64,000 nt of DNA. Source: Antrihabitans auranticaus (lineage in GTDB: Bacteria > Actinomycetota > Actinomycetes > Mycobacteriales > Mycobacteriaceae). Below are positions 53,901-62,123 of this stretch, one piece after another. The position numbers and the translations under genes were made by a program. A model generated the notes under the pieces. That model searched no databases. It saw only the letters and a list, made by a program, of their open reading frames with translations, and had not been told where the DNA came from. Location of the stretch: assembly GCF_016481275.1 (NCBI RefSeq), contig NZ_JAEMNW010000002.1:1116001-1180000 (forward strand), in the 5' to 3' direction. Each line of letters starts with the position of its first letter. The first letter of the stretch is position 1.

Positions 53901-54460
53901 GGCTCGCCGGCGTCACGATCGGCAGCGGGTCGCGAGTTCCGGAAGGCCCCGAGAACGCAGGTTTGGTGAGCAACGTCTTCGCCGGTGGCGAGGTCGTCGG
54001 TACGCCGTTGCAAATGGCGACCGTCATGGCGGCAATTGCCAACGGCGGCACCGTTATTCAGCCGACCTTGATCACCTCGACGACAGCGGCCGGCGGCGGG
54101 CCCACGAAGACGATCTGGGGTCAGTCACGCTCTGTTCTGACGCGCGATCAGGCCGGCGAGCTCCGCCAGGCACTGTCGGCGACGACGGGCGAGAACGGCA
54201 CCGCAGCAGCGCTCGACGCCGGCGGCGACCGGCAGCTGTGGGTGAAGACGGGAACTTACGACGTTGTCGACGGTGACCTCCCCAGCCCGCCCGGGCAATT
54301 CACTCGCCAGATCACGTGGCTCGTCGGCTTTCTCGACACGCAAGCCGGTCCCGTTTCCTTCGCGGTGGCAGTCGAGAGCCGCGATGAGGCCTCGGGTGCC
54401 GATCGTGTGAGGTGGGTCGCTCAACAGGTGATCGATGCCATTGTGAAGGAGCGGGGATAG
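50942..54460 (+). CDS. SEDS (FtsW/RodA)-penicillin-binding protein fusion
   Basis: 1172 residues in one frame. N-terminal half (to about 585) is a multi-pass SEDS glycosyltransferase. It shows the conserved STDFIFAVI loop with D474 (the Asp essential in RodA) and PHSGITAPFLSRGAQS at about 550-566, equivalent to the FtsW LPFLSYGGS motif. A further membrane helix at about 615-640 leads to an extracytoplasmic domain, then a transpeptidase domain from about 800. There the SxN motif is S949-C-N951 and KTG is K1102-T-G. The SxxK position, however, reads S888-A-F-E891, so the general-base Lys is Glu (GAG at 53612-53614). The usual separate SEDS and class B PBP genes are joined here. GTG at 50942 chosen for GGAGG 8 nt upstream. 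Likely a peptidoglycan polymerase whose own crosslinking is lost or altered. Confidence 0.9.
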   Translation: MLRGLDALFLDGWIGISRLFILSGLGLAIVNGLRFLADRPSAAFPVIAAPSAAARASAARYFHGGYASLGWPLLLVWLGFWVGTHLRTTPWELIAGLPIAVLAVLGIRVLRTAHAKRGDEFIAGPAVAVLLAMLTLVQFGLLLVVRLVVVSQPDDGLEAGLSAEHAADGLRTVVLPAATLLIAVAVTILAQRRGTEFAPGVRLRFARIKAILFDRPRTWARQFSPDARYIAAIGFVFLLYAAPLLDDGMVIGGVATPEYGKIVYFAVLALVMAEYAHLFRARSSRQPGWREFLRARRHIAYPIALFCAVGVASVLKLDMGPTIPVFAGTAVVMLYVIAIQSGRAQNVADQHGIRRAFAWLRDATRSARPLLPIAIVVLIGIAIMFLTPYISVRAEVWKDPWKFNWSPPCSAPPATAVVPPTPPGTEACIETLIGYSASNRSQIAHSLSDVADGGLWGRGLTDTTSGRLPAGSTDFIFAVIWSKLGGIVVAMLGAVLAILAAGLARLGRYLSTDEDAESSSRLRADRLFVLGVVGAIVGQFLFVLAATLNVVPHSGITAPFLSRGAQSTMALSLGVFLAMVWQYAASAPRVRTDRPTAAATDKTSGTPPWLLRQWIPAGAFALACFMLTANITLNPYSGYDESRPFCSSTDPIVDPELCSTDRIAYARTTVELKIDGVPQYLHDRSAMRWEPIGRPMLTPAQMGGLIQVGNIAGALEPTLGETLGTSLRARVLPPSMSEAEPGVIDLSVNPEIQRTAATALNADANGAGPLAGGVVVIDAANGHILSASSAPGVDAPVQSVAPIDDDVKAEFAEDHSWGQMTAGGIDESGPDCSLTGIDREQCGRWILQPVPAREAAADTRRFVENDPVVDQPQPKVNRAFDTTYGLGSAFEVVVAAAYLTEPNTSASDLIPAPESVDLGYDQVIYNEDGAECAGTVDGELSLTDALAVSCNTAFVALSQQIGWPKIRDTARSLGFEPSSAPEGTPAWLAGVTIGSGSRVPEGPENAGLVSNVFAGGEVVGTPLQMATVMAAIANGGTVIQPTLITSTTAAGGGPTKTIWGQSRSVLTRDQAGELRQALSATTGENGTAAALDAGGDRQLWVKTGTYDVVDGDLPSPPGQFTRQITWLVGFLDTQAGPVSFAVAVESRDEASGADRVRWVAQQVIDAIVKERG

Positions 54461-54483
54461 CGGTACGTCCCTATCCTGACGAC

Positions 54484-55527
54484 GTGACCGACAACGTTTC
54501 CGCACCCGAAGCAGCTACAACCGGGGAGAAAGCCGACCTACTGCTGACAGCTCTCGTCGAGTATTGGCGGCAGCAGTTGACCGGTCCCGCGTTGGACGTA
54601 CTACTCGAGCGCGAGGTGGATGACGCGCTCGATACTGCGGATCGCCTGACGTTGAATCAGGTCGTCACGCCGGAGCAGATCACGACGACGGCGCAGAAGT
54701 ACGCCACCCAATGGCGCATCGAAGGTTCCATTCCGGAGCTTGCCGGTGAGATTGCGAGGCGCTTGTACGCGCACAGCGCGCACGATCGTGAACCGCTGCG
54801 CCTACTGCTCGACCAGCGTCAGTTCGAAGAGTTCACGGCCTCTCTCGCCGGTCTACCCGCGTTCGGGCGATTGATCGACCGGCTGTATGCGAGTCCCCTC
54901 ACCACCAGTTGGGCGTCGTGGTTCGTCCATCGCATCGCGACCGATGTGGTCGCGGACAATCGGCGGGTGGCAGAGAAGGTCCCCGGCGTCACCGAGGTCA
55001 TCAACGTCGGTGCCCAGATCCTCGGCAAGATCGCGCCGAACGCCGGACGTGAGGCGGATCTGCGCCTTCAGGAGCTCTCCGAGCGCATCGTTCGCTATGT
55101 CCAGGCAAAGACGCGCACCGCCCAGCCCCTGGACGACACGGGCGTTTTCGTCGACGCGGCTGCCGACCTCTGGCGCGAGCACGAGAACGATCCGATCAGT
55201 TCGTTCGGCGATCTGCTCTCGACCGACGACATCGAGGACCTCATGGTCCTGGCGTTCGAGTTCTTCTTCACCTTCCGCACGACGGACTACTTCCGAGAGC
55301 TCCTGGCCGAGGGGGTCGGCTACTTCTTCGAAAAGTACGGCGAAGCGACGTTGGCCGAGTTGCTCGAAGACATCGGTGTCGGGCGCGCGGACATACTCGA
55401 GGAAGCTAGGCGTTTCGCGCCCTCGATCCTGCAGCTGGTGCTGGACAACGGGATGTTCGAGGACTGGATTCGGCGCACCCACGCCGACTTCTTCAACTCT
55501 CCCGCAGTCCATACAATCCTTGCGTGA
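54484..55527 (+). CDS. Conserved hypothetical protein, unknown function
   Basis: 347 residues, soluble and mostly helical, no signal peptide or membrane segment. Sequence is acidic with repeated helical stretches (DLLLTALVEYWRQQ, FEFFFTFRTTDYFRELLAEGVGYFFEKYG, LQLVLDNGMFEDWIRRTHADFF). No catalytic motif or known domain recognised. GTG at 54484, 23 nt after the fusion gene stop, so it is in the same transcription unit and may serve it. Ends just before the long leader region. Confidence 0.8.
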   Translation: MTDNVSAPEAATTGEKADLLLTALVEYWRQQLTGPALDVLLEREVDDALDTADRLTLNQVVTPEQITTTAQKYATQWRIEGSIPELAGEIARRLYAHSAHDREPLRLLLDQRQFEEFTASLAGLPAFGRLIDRLYASPLTTSWASWFVHRIATDVVADNRRVAEKVPGVTEVINVGAQILGKIAPNAGREADLRLQELSERIVRYVQAKTRTAQPLDDTGVFVDAAADLWREHENDPISSFGDLLSTDDIEDLMVLAFEFFFTFRTTDYFRELLAEGVGYFFEKYGEATLAELLEDIGVGRADILEEARRFAPSILQLVLDNGMFEDWIRRTHADFFNSPAVHTILA

Positions 55528-56063
55528 ACCGCACTCGTTGATCACGTGCAAATAACGACCATTTGGGATCTAAACCTCGAAAACGTTGCGAAACGATCAA
55601 TATCGTTACGAAGCAACCATTTATTTCTGTGAGCCGGGACACAATCTGCATGGCTCGAATAACTCCTGGTAGGCATACCATTCGCCGCACGGCCAACACC
55701 TGAACACCTGTCCAGAACCCCATGTCGGCCAGGTTTTGTTCACCTGCTGTTCATCTTCTGCGATCATTCTGTTATCTGAGCAGAACAGACCAAAACGTCA
55801 GCAAAGCGCGAGGAGTTGTTGCCCAGATGCGGATCTACCCGCATGGACAATTCTCGGGCGAGAGGAATTAGCCGTCGATCTTGTATCGACAGGTTTCCCG
55901 AGTTTGCGCCATGCCGACGCAGAAGCGAACGCGCTTCTTGATTGTTCATACAAACAACAGCACACAGCGCACCGGTTGAGCGGCTTCCGACCGCCCTCAC
56001 TGTGATTGCGCGCTGTCTTGTGCTGGCCGATCACCGGCCGAATTGGTTAGGAATCCACAGCTC
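55528..56063 (+). promoter_or_regulatory. Long structured leader/intergenic region before the transglycosylase gene
   Basis: A 536-base stretch, less GC-rich than its surroundings, with no convincing gene. It holds several short hairpins: AACGAT/ATCGTT at 55592-55607 (with GTTGC/GCAAC outside it), ATGCGG/CCGCAT at 55827-55844, GTCGAT/ATCGAC at 55874-55890, and AGAAGCG/CGCTTCT at 55921-55938. A possible Crp-type site lies at 55628. The c-di-AMP (ydaO) riboswitch that precedes many actinobacterial rpf genes was looked for and its conserved core not found. May be a distinct cis-acting RNA or may contain an unannotated small RNA. Confidence 0.4.
55628..55643. promoter_or_regulatory. Possible Crp/GlxR-type site
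   Basis: TGTGA-GCCGGG-ACACA, differing from the TGTGA-N6-TCACA consensus by one base, about 420 bp before the transglycosylase ATG. In mycobacteria a Crp protein controls rpfA, so the position is suggestive but unproven. Confidence 0.35.
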
Positions 56064-56603
56064 ATGCCTGCTATCACCATGCCCCGTCGCTCCAAATCCG
56101 TCGTCACGATCGGTCAAGCCGCCGGCGCCGTAGCGCTCGCCCTGGCCGCGGTTGCCACCAGCACAACGACCGGTGGCGCGCGCACGATGGACGTCTCCCC
56201 TGTCGCACAGGTGTCGATCGTCGAGTCGACTCCGGCGCCTGTCGCATTGCCCGTTGCGATCGTGCCACCGGCACCTGTGTACGCGGACAACCTCGACGGC
56301 TGGATCCGGCAGGCAATGGACATCTTGCGCGCCCACAACATCCCGGCCAGCTACGACGCGATCATGCGCAACATCATGCGTGAGTCGACCGGAAACCCAC
56401 GTGCCATCAACCTGTACGACTCGAACGCCGCCGCCGGCATCCCCTCGAAGGGTCTGCTGCAGGTCATCGACCCGACGTTCGCCGCCTACCACGTCGAGGG
56501 CACATCCACCGATATCTACGACCCGGTCGCCAACATCGTCGCAGCGTGCAACTACGCCGCCCACCGCTACGGCTCGATGGACAACGTCAACTCCGCGTAC
56601 TGA
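56064..56603 (+). CDS. Secreted lytic transglycosylase / Rpf-like (SLT domain) protein
   Basis: 179 residues: signal peptide or membrane anchor (AAGAVALALAAVATSTTTGGA), a Pro/Val-rich spacer, and a C-terminal SLT domain of about 95 residues. The domain opens with DGWIRQAMDILRAHNIPASYDAIMRNIMRESTGNPRAIN; the Glu in MRESTGNP is the expected catalytic acid. GLLQVIDPTFAAYH and the YGSMDNVNS ending are typical of this group. It cleaves peptidoglycan glycan strands during growth or resuscitation. ATG 56064 or 56079 is possible. Long upstream region suggests tight control. Confidence 0.87.
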   Translation: MPAITMPRRSKSVVTIGQAAGAVALALAAVATSTTTGGARTMDVSPVAQVSIVESTPAPVALPVAIVPPAPVYADNLDGWIRQAMDILRAHNIPASYDAIMRNIMRESTGNPRAINLYDSNAAAGIPSKGLLQVIDPTFAAYHVEGTSTDIYDPVANIVAACNYAAHRYGSMDNVNSAY

Positions 56604-56612
56604 TTCACGCGC

Positions 56613-58049
56613 TCAAGCAAAGAGCCGTTCGATCGGCTCCTTCATGAAATAGAGCACGAACAGCGCTGACACCGCGTACAGCAGCGGGTGGACGGTCCGG
56701 AACCGCCCGCTGGCGACCGCGAGCGTCACATAGCTGATGAAGCCGAGGCCGATGCCGTTGGCGATCGAATACGTGAACGGCATTCCGACGATGGTGAGGA
56801 ATGCCGGCATCGCGATCCGGAAGTCCGTGAAGTCGATGTGCCGCACCTGGCTGATCATGAGTCCGCCAACGACGACGAGCGCGGGCGCCGCCGCTTCGAG
56901 CGGCACGATTCGATACAGCGGTGTGAAGAACATCGCGACGAGAAACAGCGCGCCTGTCACGATGTTCGCCAGACCGGTTCGCGCGCCCTCGGCGATGCCC
57001 GCGGCTGATTCGACGAAGACCGTATTCGACGATGCCGAGCCCGCGCCACCGGCAACCGCTCCAGCGCCCTCGACGATGAGGGCTTTGCCGATCCCGGGCA
57101 GGTTCCCATCCTTGTCGGACAGACCTGCCTCTTTGCCGAGACCGGTCATCGTGCCCATCGCGTCGAAGAAGTTGCTCAGAACGAGCACGAACACGAAGAT
57201 CGAGGCGCTCAAGACGCCGATCCGGGTGAATGCACCGAACAGGCTGACGTCGCCGACCAGAGAGAAGTCCGGAAGGCCGCCCGGGGAATCCGGCCAGGAC
57301 GGAATGTTCAGACTCCAGCCGTCCGGGTCCACGCTGGCTGGACCGAGTTCGGCGACTCGCTGGACCAGAATGGCGAGCAGCGTCGTGACTACTATCCCGA
57401 TCAGCAGCCCGCCCTTGACCTGACGGACTACGAGGATCGCCATCAGCAAGACTCCGAACGCAAACACCGCGACCGGCCACGATGCGATCGAGTTGTCGAT
57501 CCCCAGCGTGACGGGGACCGTCGTCCCCGCCGCATCGGGAATCCGTTCGACGAACCCCGCGTCGACGAACCCGATGAACGCGATGAAACAGCCGATGCCC
57601 GCCGCGGTGGCCGCTTTGAGGTCGGCAGGTATCGCGTTGAAGACCGCGGTCCTGAATCCGGTCGCCGCGAGAACGACGATGATGATGCCGTCGATGACGA
57701 CGAGGCCCATCGCTTCGGGCCAGGTCACCTCCGGAACGAGACTGACGGCGAGTAGCGAGTTGATTCCGAGTCCGGTGGCGAACGCGAACGGATACTTCGC
57801 GACGAACCCGAACACGATGCACATCACGCCCGCGACCAGTGCGGTGACAGCAGCGACCTGGTCGATCGGAAGCACATTCCCATCGACGTCCGCGTTGCGC
57901 GGATCGCCGACCACGCCGCCGATGATGATCGGATTCAGCACGACGATGTAGGCCATCGTCACGAATGTGACGATTCCACCCCGAATCTCACGGCCGACCG
58001 ACGAGTCTCGCTCGCTGATCGCAAAGTAGCGGTCGACAACACCTTTCAT
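56613..58049 (-). CDS. NCS2 family (AzgA-type) purine/hypoxanthine permease
   Basis: 478-residue membrane protein of the NCS2 AzgA-like group. It shows FVTMAYIVVLNPIIIGG in helix 1, ATGLGINSLLAVSLV (the usual GMGLNA is GLGINS), EVTWPEAMGLVVIDG and FVLVLSNFFDAMGTMTGL. Transports adenine, guanine or hypoxanthine with protons. ATG at 58049 after GGGGAA. Convergent with the transglycosylase gene (9 nt between ends). No purine enzymes are adjacent. Confidence 0.9.
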   Translation of the reverse strand: MKGVVDRYFAISERDSSVGREIRGGIVTFVTMAYIVVLNPIIIGGVVGDPRNADVDGNVLPIDQVAAVTALVAGVMCIVFGFVAKYPFAFATGLGINSLLAVSLVPEVTWPEAMGLVVIDGIIIVVLAATGFRTAVFNAIPADLKAATAAGIGCFIAFIGFVDAGFVERIPDAAGTTVPVTLGIDNSIASWPVAVFAFGVLLMAILVVRQVKGGLLIGIVVTTLLAILVQRVAELGPASVDPDGWSLNIPSWPDSPGGLPDFSLVGDVSLFGAFTRIGVLSASIFVFVLVLSNFFDAMGTMTGLGKEAGLSDKDGNLPGIGKALIVEGAGAVAGGAGSASSNTVFVESAAGIAEGARTGLANIVTGALFLVAMFFTPLYRIVPLEAAAPALVVVGGLMISQVRHIDFTDFRIAMPAFLTIVGMPFTYSIANGIGLGFISYVTLAVASGRFRTVHPLLYAVSALFVLYFMKEPIERLFA

Positions 58050-58220
58050 CGAAGTTCCCCTCCCGCAGGCGAATCAGGCTCGACCGATCGAGACGTTACT
58101 CCCGCCGGCGCCGCCGCGCTGTCCGAAACCCCGCGTGCGTTTGCGGATCGGTTTGGGATTAGGAGTCGTCCTGCCGGGGCATTCGTACGGGATCGGCGAC
58201 CGCTCGGAAGGACCGGATCG

Positions 58221-58769
58221 ATGAGATCGAACAGACCCGCCACAGAAGACGACTGGAATTGGAAGGCACGTGGCGAAACGGACACCCAACGCCTCGACCG
58301 CCAGTGGAACGGCCTGCTGCAAGAGTTGCGCGTCCTTCAGACAGGCGTCCAGCTGCTCACCGGGTTCCTTCTGATTCTCCCGTTCCAGCCTCGGTTCGAC
58401 CAGCTGACGAGCGGTATTCAGTATCTTTACCTCGCGACGGTCAGCGCCTCGATGGTGGCAACCGTTTTCATACTCGCGCCCGTCTCCAACCATCGCGTGC
58501 TGTTTCGGCAACGCAAACTGCGGCACCTCGTCGAGTCCGCACACCGCTTTGCGATCATCGGACTGTTCTTCCTGGGCCTGGCGCTGGTCGGCAGCGTGGT
58601 CTTGATTTTCGATGCCGTGCTCGGACCCGTGTCGGCAGTGATCGGTGCCGTCATCGCGGTTGTGTTGTTCGCCTACGTGTGGCTCGTAGCTCCGTGGTCG
58701 CATCGGGCGGACCCAGCGACCTTTGCAAAGATCGACCAGCCGACGGCGGCTGCCTCTCGCTCAACATGA
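58221..58769 (+). CDS. DUF6328-like small membrane protein
   Basis: 182 residues with four membrane helices (LLTGFLLILPF, YLYLATVSASMVATVFILA, FAIIGLFFLGLALVGSVVLIF, VSAVIGAVIAVVLFAYVWLV) and a charged N-terminus (TDTQRLDRQWNGLLQELRVLQTGVQ). Matches the pattern of actinobacterial DUF6328 proteins; function unknown. ATG at 58221. It is divergent from the NCS2 gene and precedes the amidotransferase by about 110 nt. Confidence 0.78.
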   Translation: MRSNRPATEDDWNWKARGETDTQRLDRQWNGLLQELRVLQTGVQLLTGFLLILPFQPRFDQLTSGIQYLYLATVSASMVATVFILAPVSNHRVLFRQRKLRHLVESAHRFAIIGLFFLGLALVGSVVLIFDAVLGPVSAVIGAVIAVVLFAYVWLVAPWSHRADPATFAKIDQPTAAASRST

Positions 58770-58878
58770 CGAGCGTGTCGGGGTGCACACCATCGGCCTG
58801 CATCGATCGTTTACTTGAAGCATCCGCCTGAATCGGGTTTGAAAGCATCGGGCCCGACGGGACCGAGCGCTCGGTAGT

Positions 58879-59694
58879 GTGCCCACTAGCCACCCTGACG
58901 AACAGGCTGAACCGTTGCAGACGAACCTCGAACACGCGCCCTTCCTGTTGCTGTCGATCCGTGCCGAAGACGAGGCGGCAGACGACGAGTACTACGCCGT
59001 TCTTCGCTTCGGGGGACTCGAGGAGAAGAGCCTTCATCGCCGTCGGCTCACTCATGAGGATCTGGGCCGGATCGATCTCGCAGACTGGTCGGGCATCATT
59101 CTTGGCGGTGGCCCCTACAACGTCAGCGACCCGCACGGTGAGAAGGATTCGACGCAGCTGCGGGTCGAACGAGAGCTGCTCGAGCTGATCGCGACCATCG
59201 TCGACGAAGACTTCCCGTTTCTCGGATGTTGTTACGGCGTAGGCACTCTCGGCACAGTCGTCGGGGCGACGATCGACCGGACCTACAGCGAACCGGTCGG
59301 CGCGGTAACTGTCACACTCACGCCGGACGGTCGCGGTGACCCGCTCTTCGCGGACCTCCCCGAGGTATTCGACGCGTACGGCGGGCACAAAGAGGCGGTG
59401 ACGGCGTTGCCCGCGCATGCGGTAGGTCTCGCGTCGTCGCCGGACTGTCCGGTCCAGGCCTTCCGAGTCGGCGCAATCGCGTATGCGATGCAGTTTCACC
59501 CCGAGCTCGACGTCGACGGTCTGTCGACTCGCATCGACGTTTACAGCAACCACGGCTACTTCGCGCCCGAGACCGCGGAGGATCTGAAATCGGCTGCGCG
59601 CGAACGCGATGTGACGCACCCGCCCACCATCTTGCAACGCTTCGTGCAGCGGTACGCGCGGCCGATCGGGGGCGTTCAGGAAGTCGTTCCGTAG
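58879..59694 (+). CDS. Class I glutamine amidotransferase domain protein
   Basis: About 271 residues, class I (triad) glutamine amidotransferase fold. Cys118 in FLGCCYGVGTLG, His207 and Glu209 in QFHPELD. Similar stand-alone proteins are annotated as GMP synthase-like amidotransferases and often act on gamma-glutamyl or similar amides. GTG at 58879 is uncertain; a TTG further in is possible. Overlaps the 3' end of the SGNH gene by 19 nt on the opposite strand. Confidence 0.85.
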   Translation: MPTSHPDEQAEPLQTNLEHAPFLLLSIRAEDEAADDEYYAVLRFGGLEEKSLHRRRLTHEDLGRIDLADWSGIILGGGPYNVSDPHGEKDSTQLRVERELLELIATIVDEDFPFLGCCYGVGTLGTVVGATIDRTYSEPVGAVTVTLTPDGRGDPLFADLPEVFDAYGGHKEAVTALPAHAVGLASSPDCPVQAFRVGAIAYAMQFHPELDVDGLSTRIDVYSNHGYFAPETAEDLKSAARERDVTHPPTILQRFVQRYARPIGGVQEVVP

Positions 59695-60494
59695 CCGGCG
59701 GCCGCGACCAGTGCCTCCGATATCTTCTGGTGCCCGGCCTGATTCGGGTGGTCCCCGTCGTCGGCCAGCAACGCCGTCGGGTCGTTCGCACCTTCCGCGC
59801 CTTTGAACGGCTCGAACAGGTCGACGTAAGTAGCGCCGAGCGCTGTGCTGACGGACTCGATGACTGAGTTCACCCGCCGCGTTACTGCCGCGCTGTCTTG
59901 CAAGAACTGTGCGCCGTACAACTCGTCGGCAACAGCGCCGTCGGTGAAGACGTTCCAATATCCCGTTACCAGAACATCCGAAAGCCGCTCGTCCCGCAGG
60001 TCACCGACCAGCGACAGTACCGTTCCCAGCCGCTCCCGCAGCCCCGCGAGTTCGTCGTCGAAGCACGCCAACGGCTCGGGTCCGCAGTCATCGGCGAGGT
60101 AGGACACGAGATCGGGATAGAAGTCGTTCGCTCCGATCGTGATCGTGAGCACGTCGGAACTGCGCACGGCTTCGGCGTCTGCGCTCGCCGGTGCCAGGGA
60201 GTCCAGAACATCTTGGCTCGTCCAACCGCTGACTCCCAGGTCGAGGACCTGCACGTGGGCCCCCTGCCTTTCCGCGATCTGTTGCCCGAAAAGTTCGACG
60301 AAAGACTCGCAGCCCGGACAATTGGCAGCGGCAGGGATCGAGTCGCCCAGCGCGGTCAGTGTCAGGCTCTGTGTGATCGGCGGTGGCACCGGAGCCGCGT
60401 CCTTCACCGGCGCTGTGCTCGTGCAACCCGCGGCTGCACCCGCAAGCGCAAGCAGCACCGTAGTCGACGCTACGAAGCGGGGGCTCTGTCGCAC
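59676..60494 (-). CDS. Secreted SGNH/GDSL hydrolase lipoprotein
   Basis: 272 residues. Lipobox LAGAAAGC with C24 marks a lipoprotein. The SGNH domain has GDSIPAAA with Ser about 52, then LGVSGWTS (block II), GANDFYPDL (block III) and DGDHPNQAGHQ with the late Asp-His pair (block V). Cys-rich insert (NCPGCES, DDCGPEPLACFDD) suggests disulfides outside the cell. GTG at 60494 has GGAG 8 nt upstream. Probably a secreted lipase/esterase. A longer frame reading through from upstream is a different gene in another frame. Confidence 0.88.
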   Translation of the reverse strand: MRQSPRFVASTTVLLALAGAAAGCTSTAPVKDAAPVPPPITQSLTLTALGDSIPAAANCPGCESFVELFGQQIAERQGAHVQVLDLGVSGWTSQDVLDSLAPASADAEAVRSSDVLTITIGANDFYPDLVSYLADDCGPEPLACFDDELAGLRERLGTVLSLVGDLRDERLSDVLVTGYWNVFTDGAVADELYGAQFLQDSAAVTRRVNSVIESVSTALGATYVDLFEPFKGAEGANDPTALLADDGDHPNQAGHQKISEALVAAAGYGTTS

Positions 60495-60574
60495 GCGGGC
60501 AGCTCCATGTCGGGGTGGATCGGTTGGGATCGATCGTACTTTCGCGAGGTTTCGAGCGGATTGCGCCGACGTCG

Positions 60575-61870
60575 TCACGACGGCGACGGCGGATGCACTT
60601 GCGAGACCAGCCACGGCAGCGCGTCGGAGAATGCCCGGGCGGCAAATTGCCAGGTGTGGCCACTGGCGACGGTGTGCACCGTGCAGCCGATGTCCACGGC
60701 GACGGCCGCGGCGCAGAGATCGCGGGCCGCACCGTTCTCGTCTGGATCGTTGCCGTAGCGGCCGCCGCGGCCTGGCCCGGCGCTGGTGTCCTCGAACCAG
60801 CCGGAAACACCTGAGTACGGGCCATGCTCGGCCATGACCGTCACCGGGTCGTACGCGTGCCACTGTGCGATGTCGCCGCCGTAGAGCCGGTCGACGGTCT
60901 GCTGTTCGGTACCCGCGATCGGTCTGCGGTCCCCCGCGATATCTTCGAACGTGCTGAAGAGATCCGGGTGCATGACGACGAGGTCCACAGCGCACGTTCC
61001 GCCCATCGACCACCCGACAATCCCCCAGTTCGCAGGATCGGGCGCTGCGTTGTAGTTCGAAACCACATACGGGCGTACATCTTCGGTCAGATGGTCGGCC
61101 GCATTGCCGCGCGGTCCGTCGACACATTCGGTGTCGGTATTGAAACTGCCGCTCGCATCGACGAAGACGAAGATCGGCGCTTCGCCGTTGTGCGCCTGGG
61201 CATATTCGTCGATGACCGGTACAGCATTTCCGCTGCGCATCCAGTCCGCCGCCGTGTTGAACTCGCCGGCGATCATCATCAGCACCGGCAGCCGGGGCGG
61301 GCTGGAACCGGCGAACCAGGCAGGCGGCAAGTAGACGTACTCGCTTCGATGCTTGAATCCGCTTGCGTCGTCGGGGATATCGACCTCGACGAGCTTGCCG
61401 GTGGTCTGCACGGTGTCGCGGAGCCCGGGGAGTTCGTCGGCATCGACCTGATCGGGCAGTGGTCCAGCGGTCACCGCGTTCCACGCCGTCTGCACCGTCG
61501 GGAAGTAACCGACCCACTGATTCAATGCGACCAACGCACAGAGGAAAGCCATCGGCAGCGCAATCACCGACACAACGCGCCGCCACCAGCGGGCACTCGT
61601 CCAGCCCGCCAACGCTACCGCTAGCGCGCCGACGAAGACGGCCAGCCAGATCCACACGGCCGGGGGCGCGGGATCCGACGCGAGACCTTCGTCGTTCATG
61701 TAGGCCCTCGCCGCCAGGGATCCCGCAGTGCCCACCACGACGCAGGCCGGCAACCACACGAATCGCCATCGGCGGGTTCGCCAGCCGATGGCCCACATCA
61801 GCACGAGCAGAGTCAGAATCCGCAGCGACATAGGGAACCAACCGCGTAGCAGCGATATCCCGTGGCTCAT
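60575..61870 (-). CDS. Membrane-anchored esterase (Ag85/esterase D-like)
   Basis: 431 residues: four N-terminal membrane helices (about residues 10-155) followed by an extracytoplasmic esterase domain of the antigen 85/esterase D-like family. Nucleophile is in GIVGWSMGGTCAV, with VLMMIAGEFNTAADWM and FVFVDASGSFNTDTECVDG, and a C-terminal HTW. Resembles actinobacterial enzymes acting on mycolates or surface esters. ATG 61870 is chosen, but its ribosome site is weak. Precedes the SGNH lipoprotein gene by 80 nt on the same strand. Confidence 0.85.
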   Translation of the reverse strand: MSHGISLLRGWFPMSLRILTLLVLMWAIGWRTRRWRFVWLPACVVVGTAGSLAARAYMNDEGLASDPAPPAVWIWLAVFVGALAVALAGWTSARWWRRVVSVIALPMAFLCALVALNQWVGYFPTVQTAWNAVTAGPLPDQVDADELPGLRDTVQTTGKLVEVDIPDDASGFKHRSEYVYLPPAWFAGSSPPRLPVLMMIAGEFNTAADWMRSGNAVPVIDEYAQAHNGEAPIFVFVDASGSFNTDTECVDGPRGNAADHLTEDVRPYVVSNYNAAPDPANWGIVGWSMGGTCAVDLVVMHPDLFSTFEDIAGDRRPIAGTEQQTVDRLYGGDIAQWHAYDPVTVMAEHGPYSGVSGWFEDTSAGPGRGGRYGNDPDENGAARDLCAAAVAVDIGCTVHTVASGHTWQFAARAFSDALPWLVSQVHPPSPS

Positions 61871-62123
61871 TCCGTCGACGATGGCCGTTACAGGTTGCGA
61901 CCGCCTGACACGGGGCTGTGAGGCGGCTGTCAGTTTCAGAGGTCCGTGAAGCGCCCGATCGCGACGAACAGCGCGAGTGCGATAGTCATGATTCATCTAG
62001 CCTCGCCGGCGCTCGGCAGCGACGAAGATCCAAGTCGATTCGACGACATGAAGAGGAGTCCGCGGTGCCCGAGGTCCACGTCGACGAAAACACCGCCGTA
62101 CCGACGAAGATCGTGGCACGGAG

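Noticed and set aside
51449-54013. 854-codon open frame on the minus strand
   Set aside because: Arg-rich antisense shadow of the SEDS-PBP fusion, which has conserved motifs in its own frame.
55528-56063. ydaO (c-di-AMP) riboswitch upstream of the transglycosylase gene
   Set aside because: Expected from other actinobacteria, but the conserved core sequences were not found by reading.
59676-61841. 721-codon minus frame suggesting an esterase-lipase fusion
   Set aside because: Only the last 272 codons (from GTG 60494) encode the SGNH protein; the esterase upstream is in a different frame.
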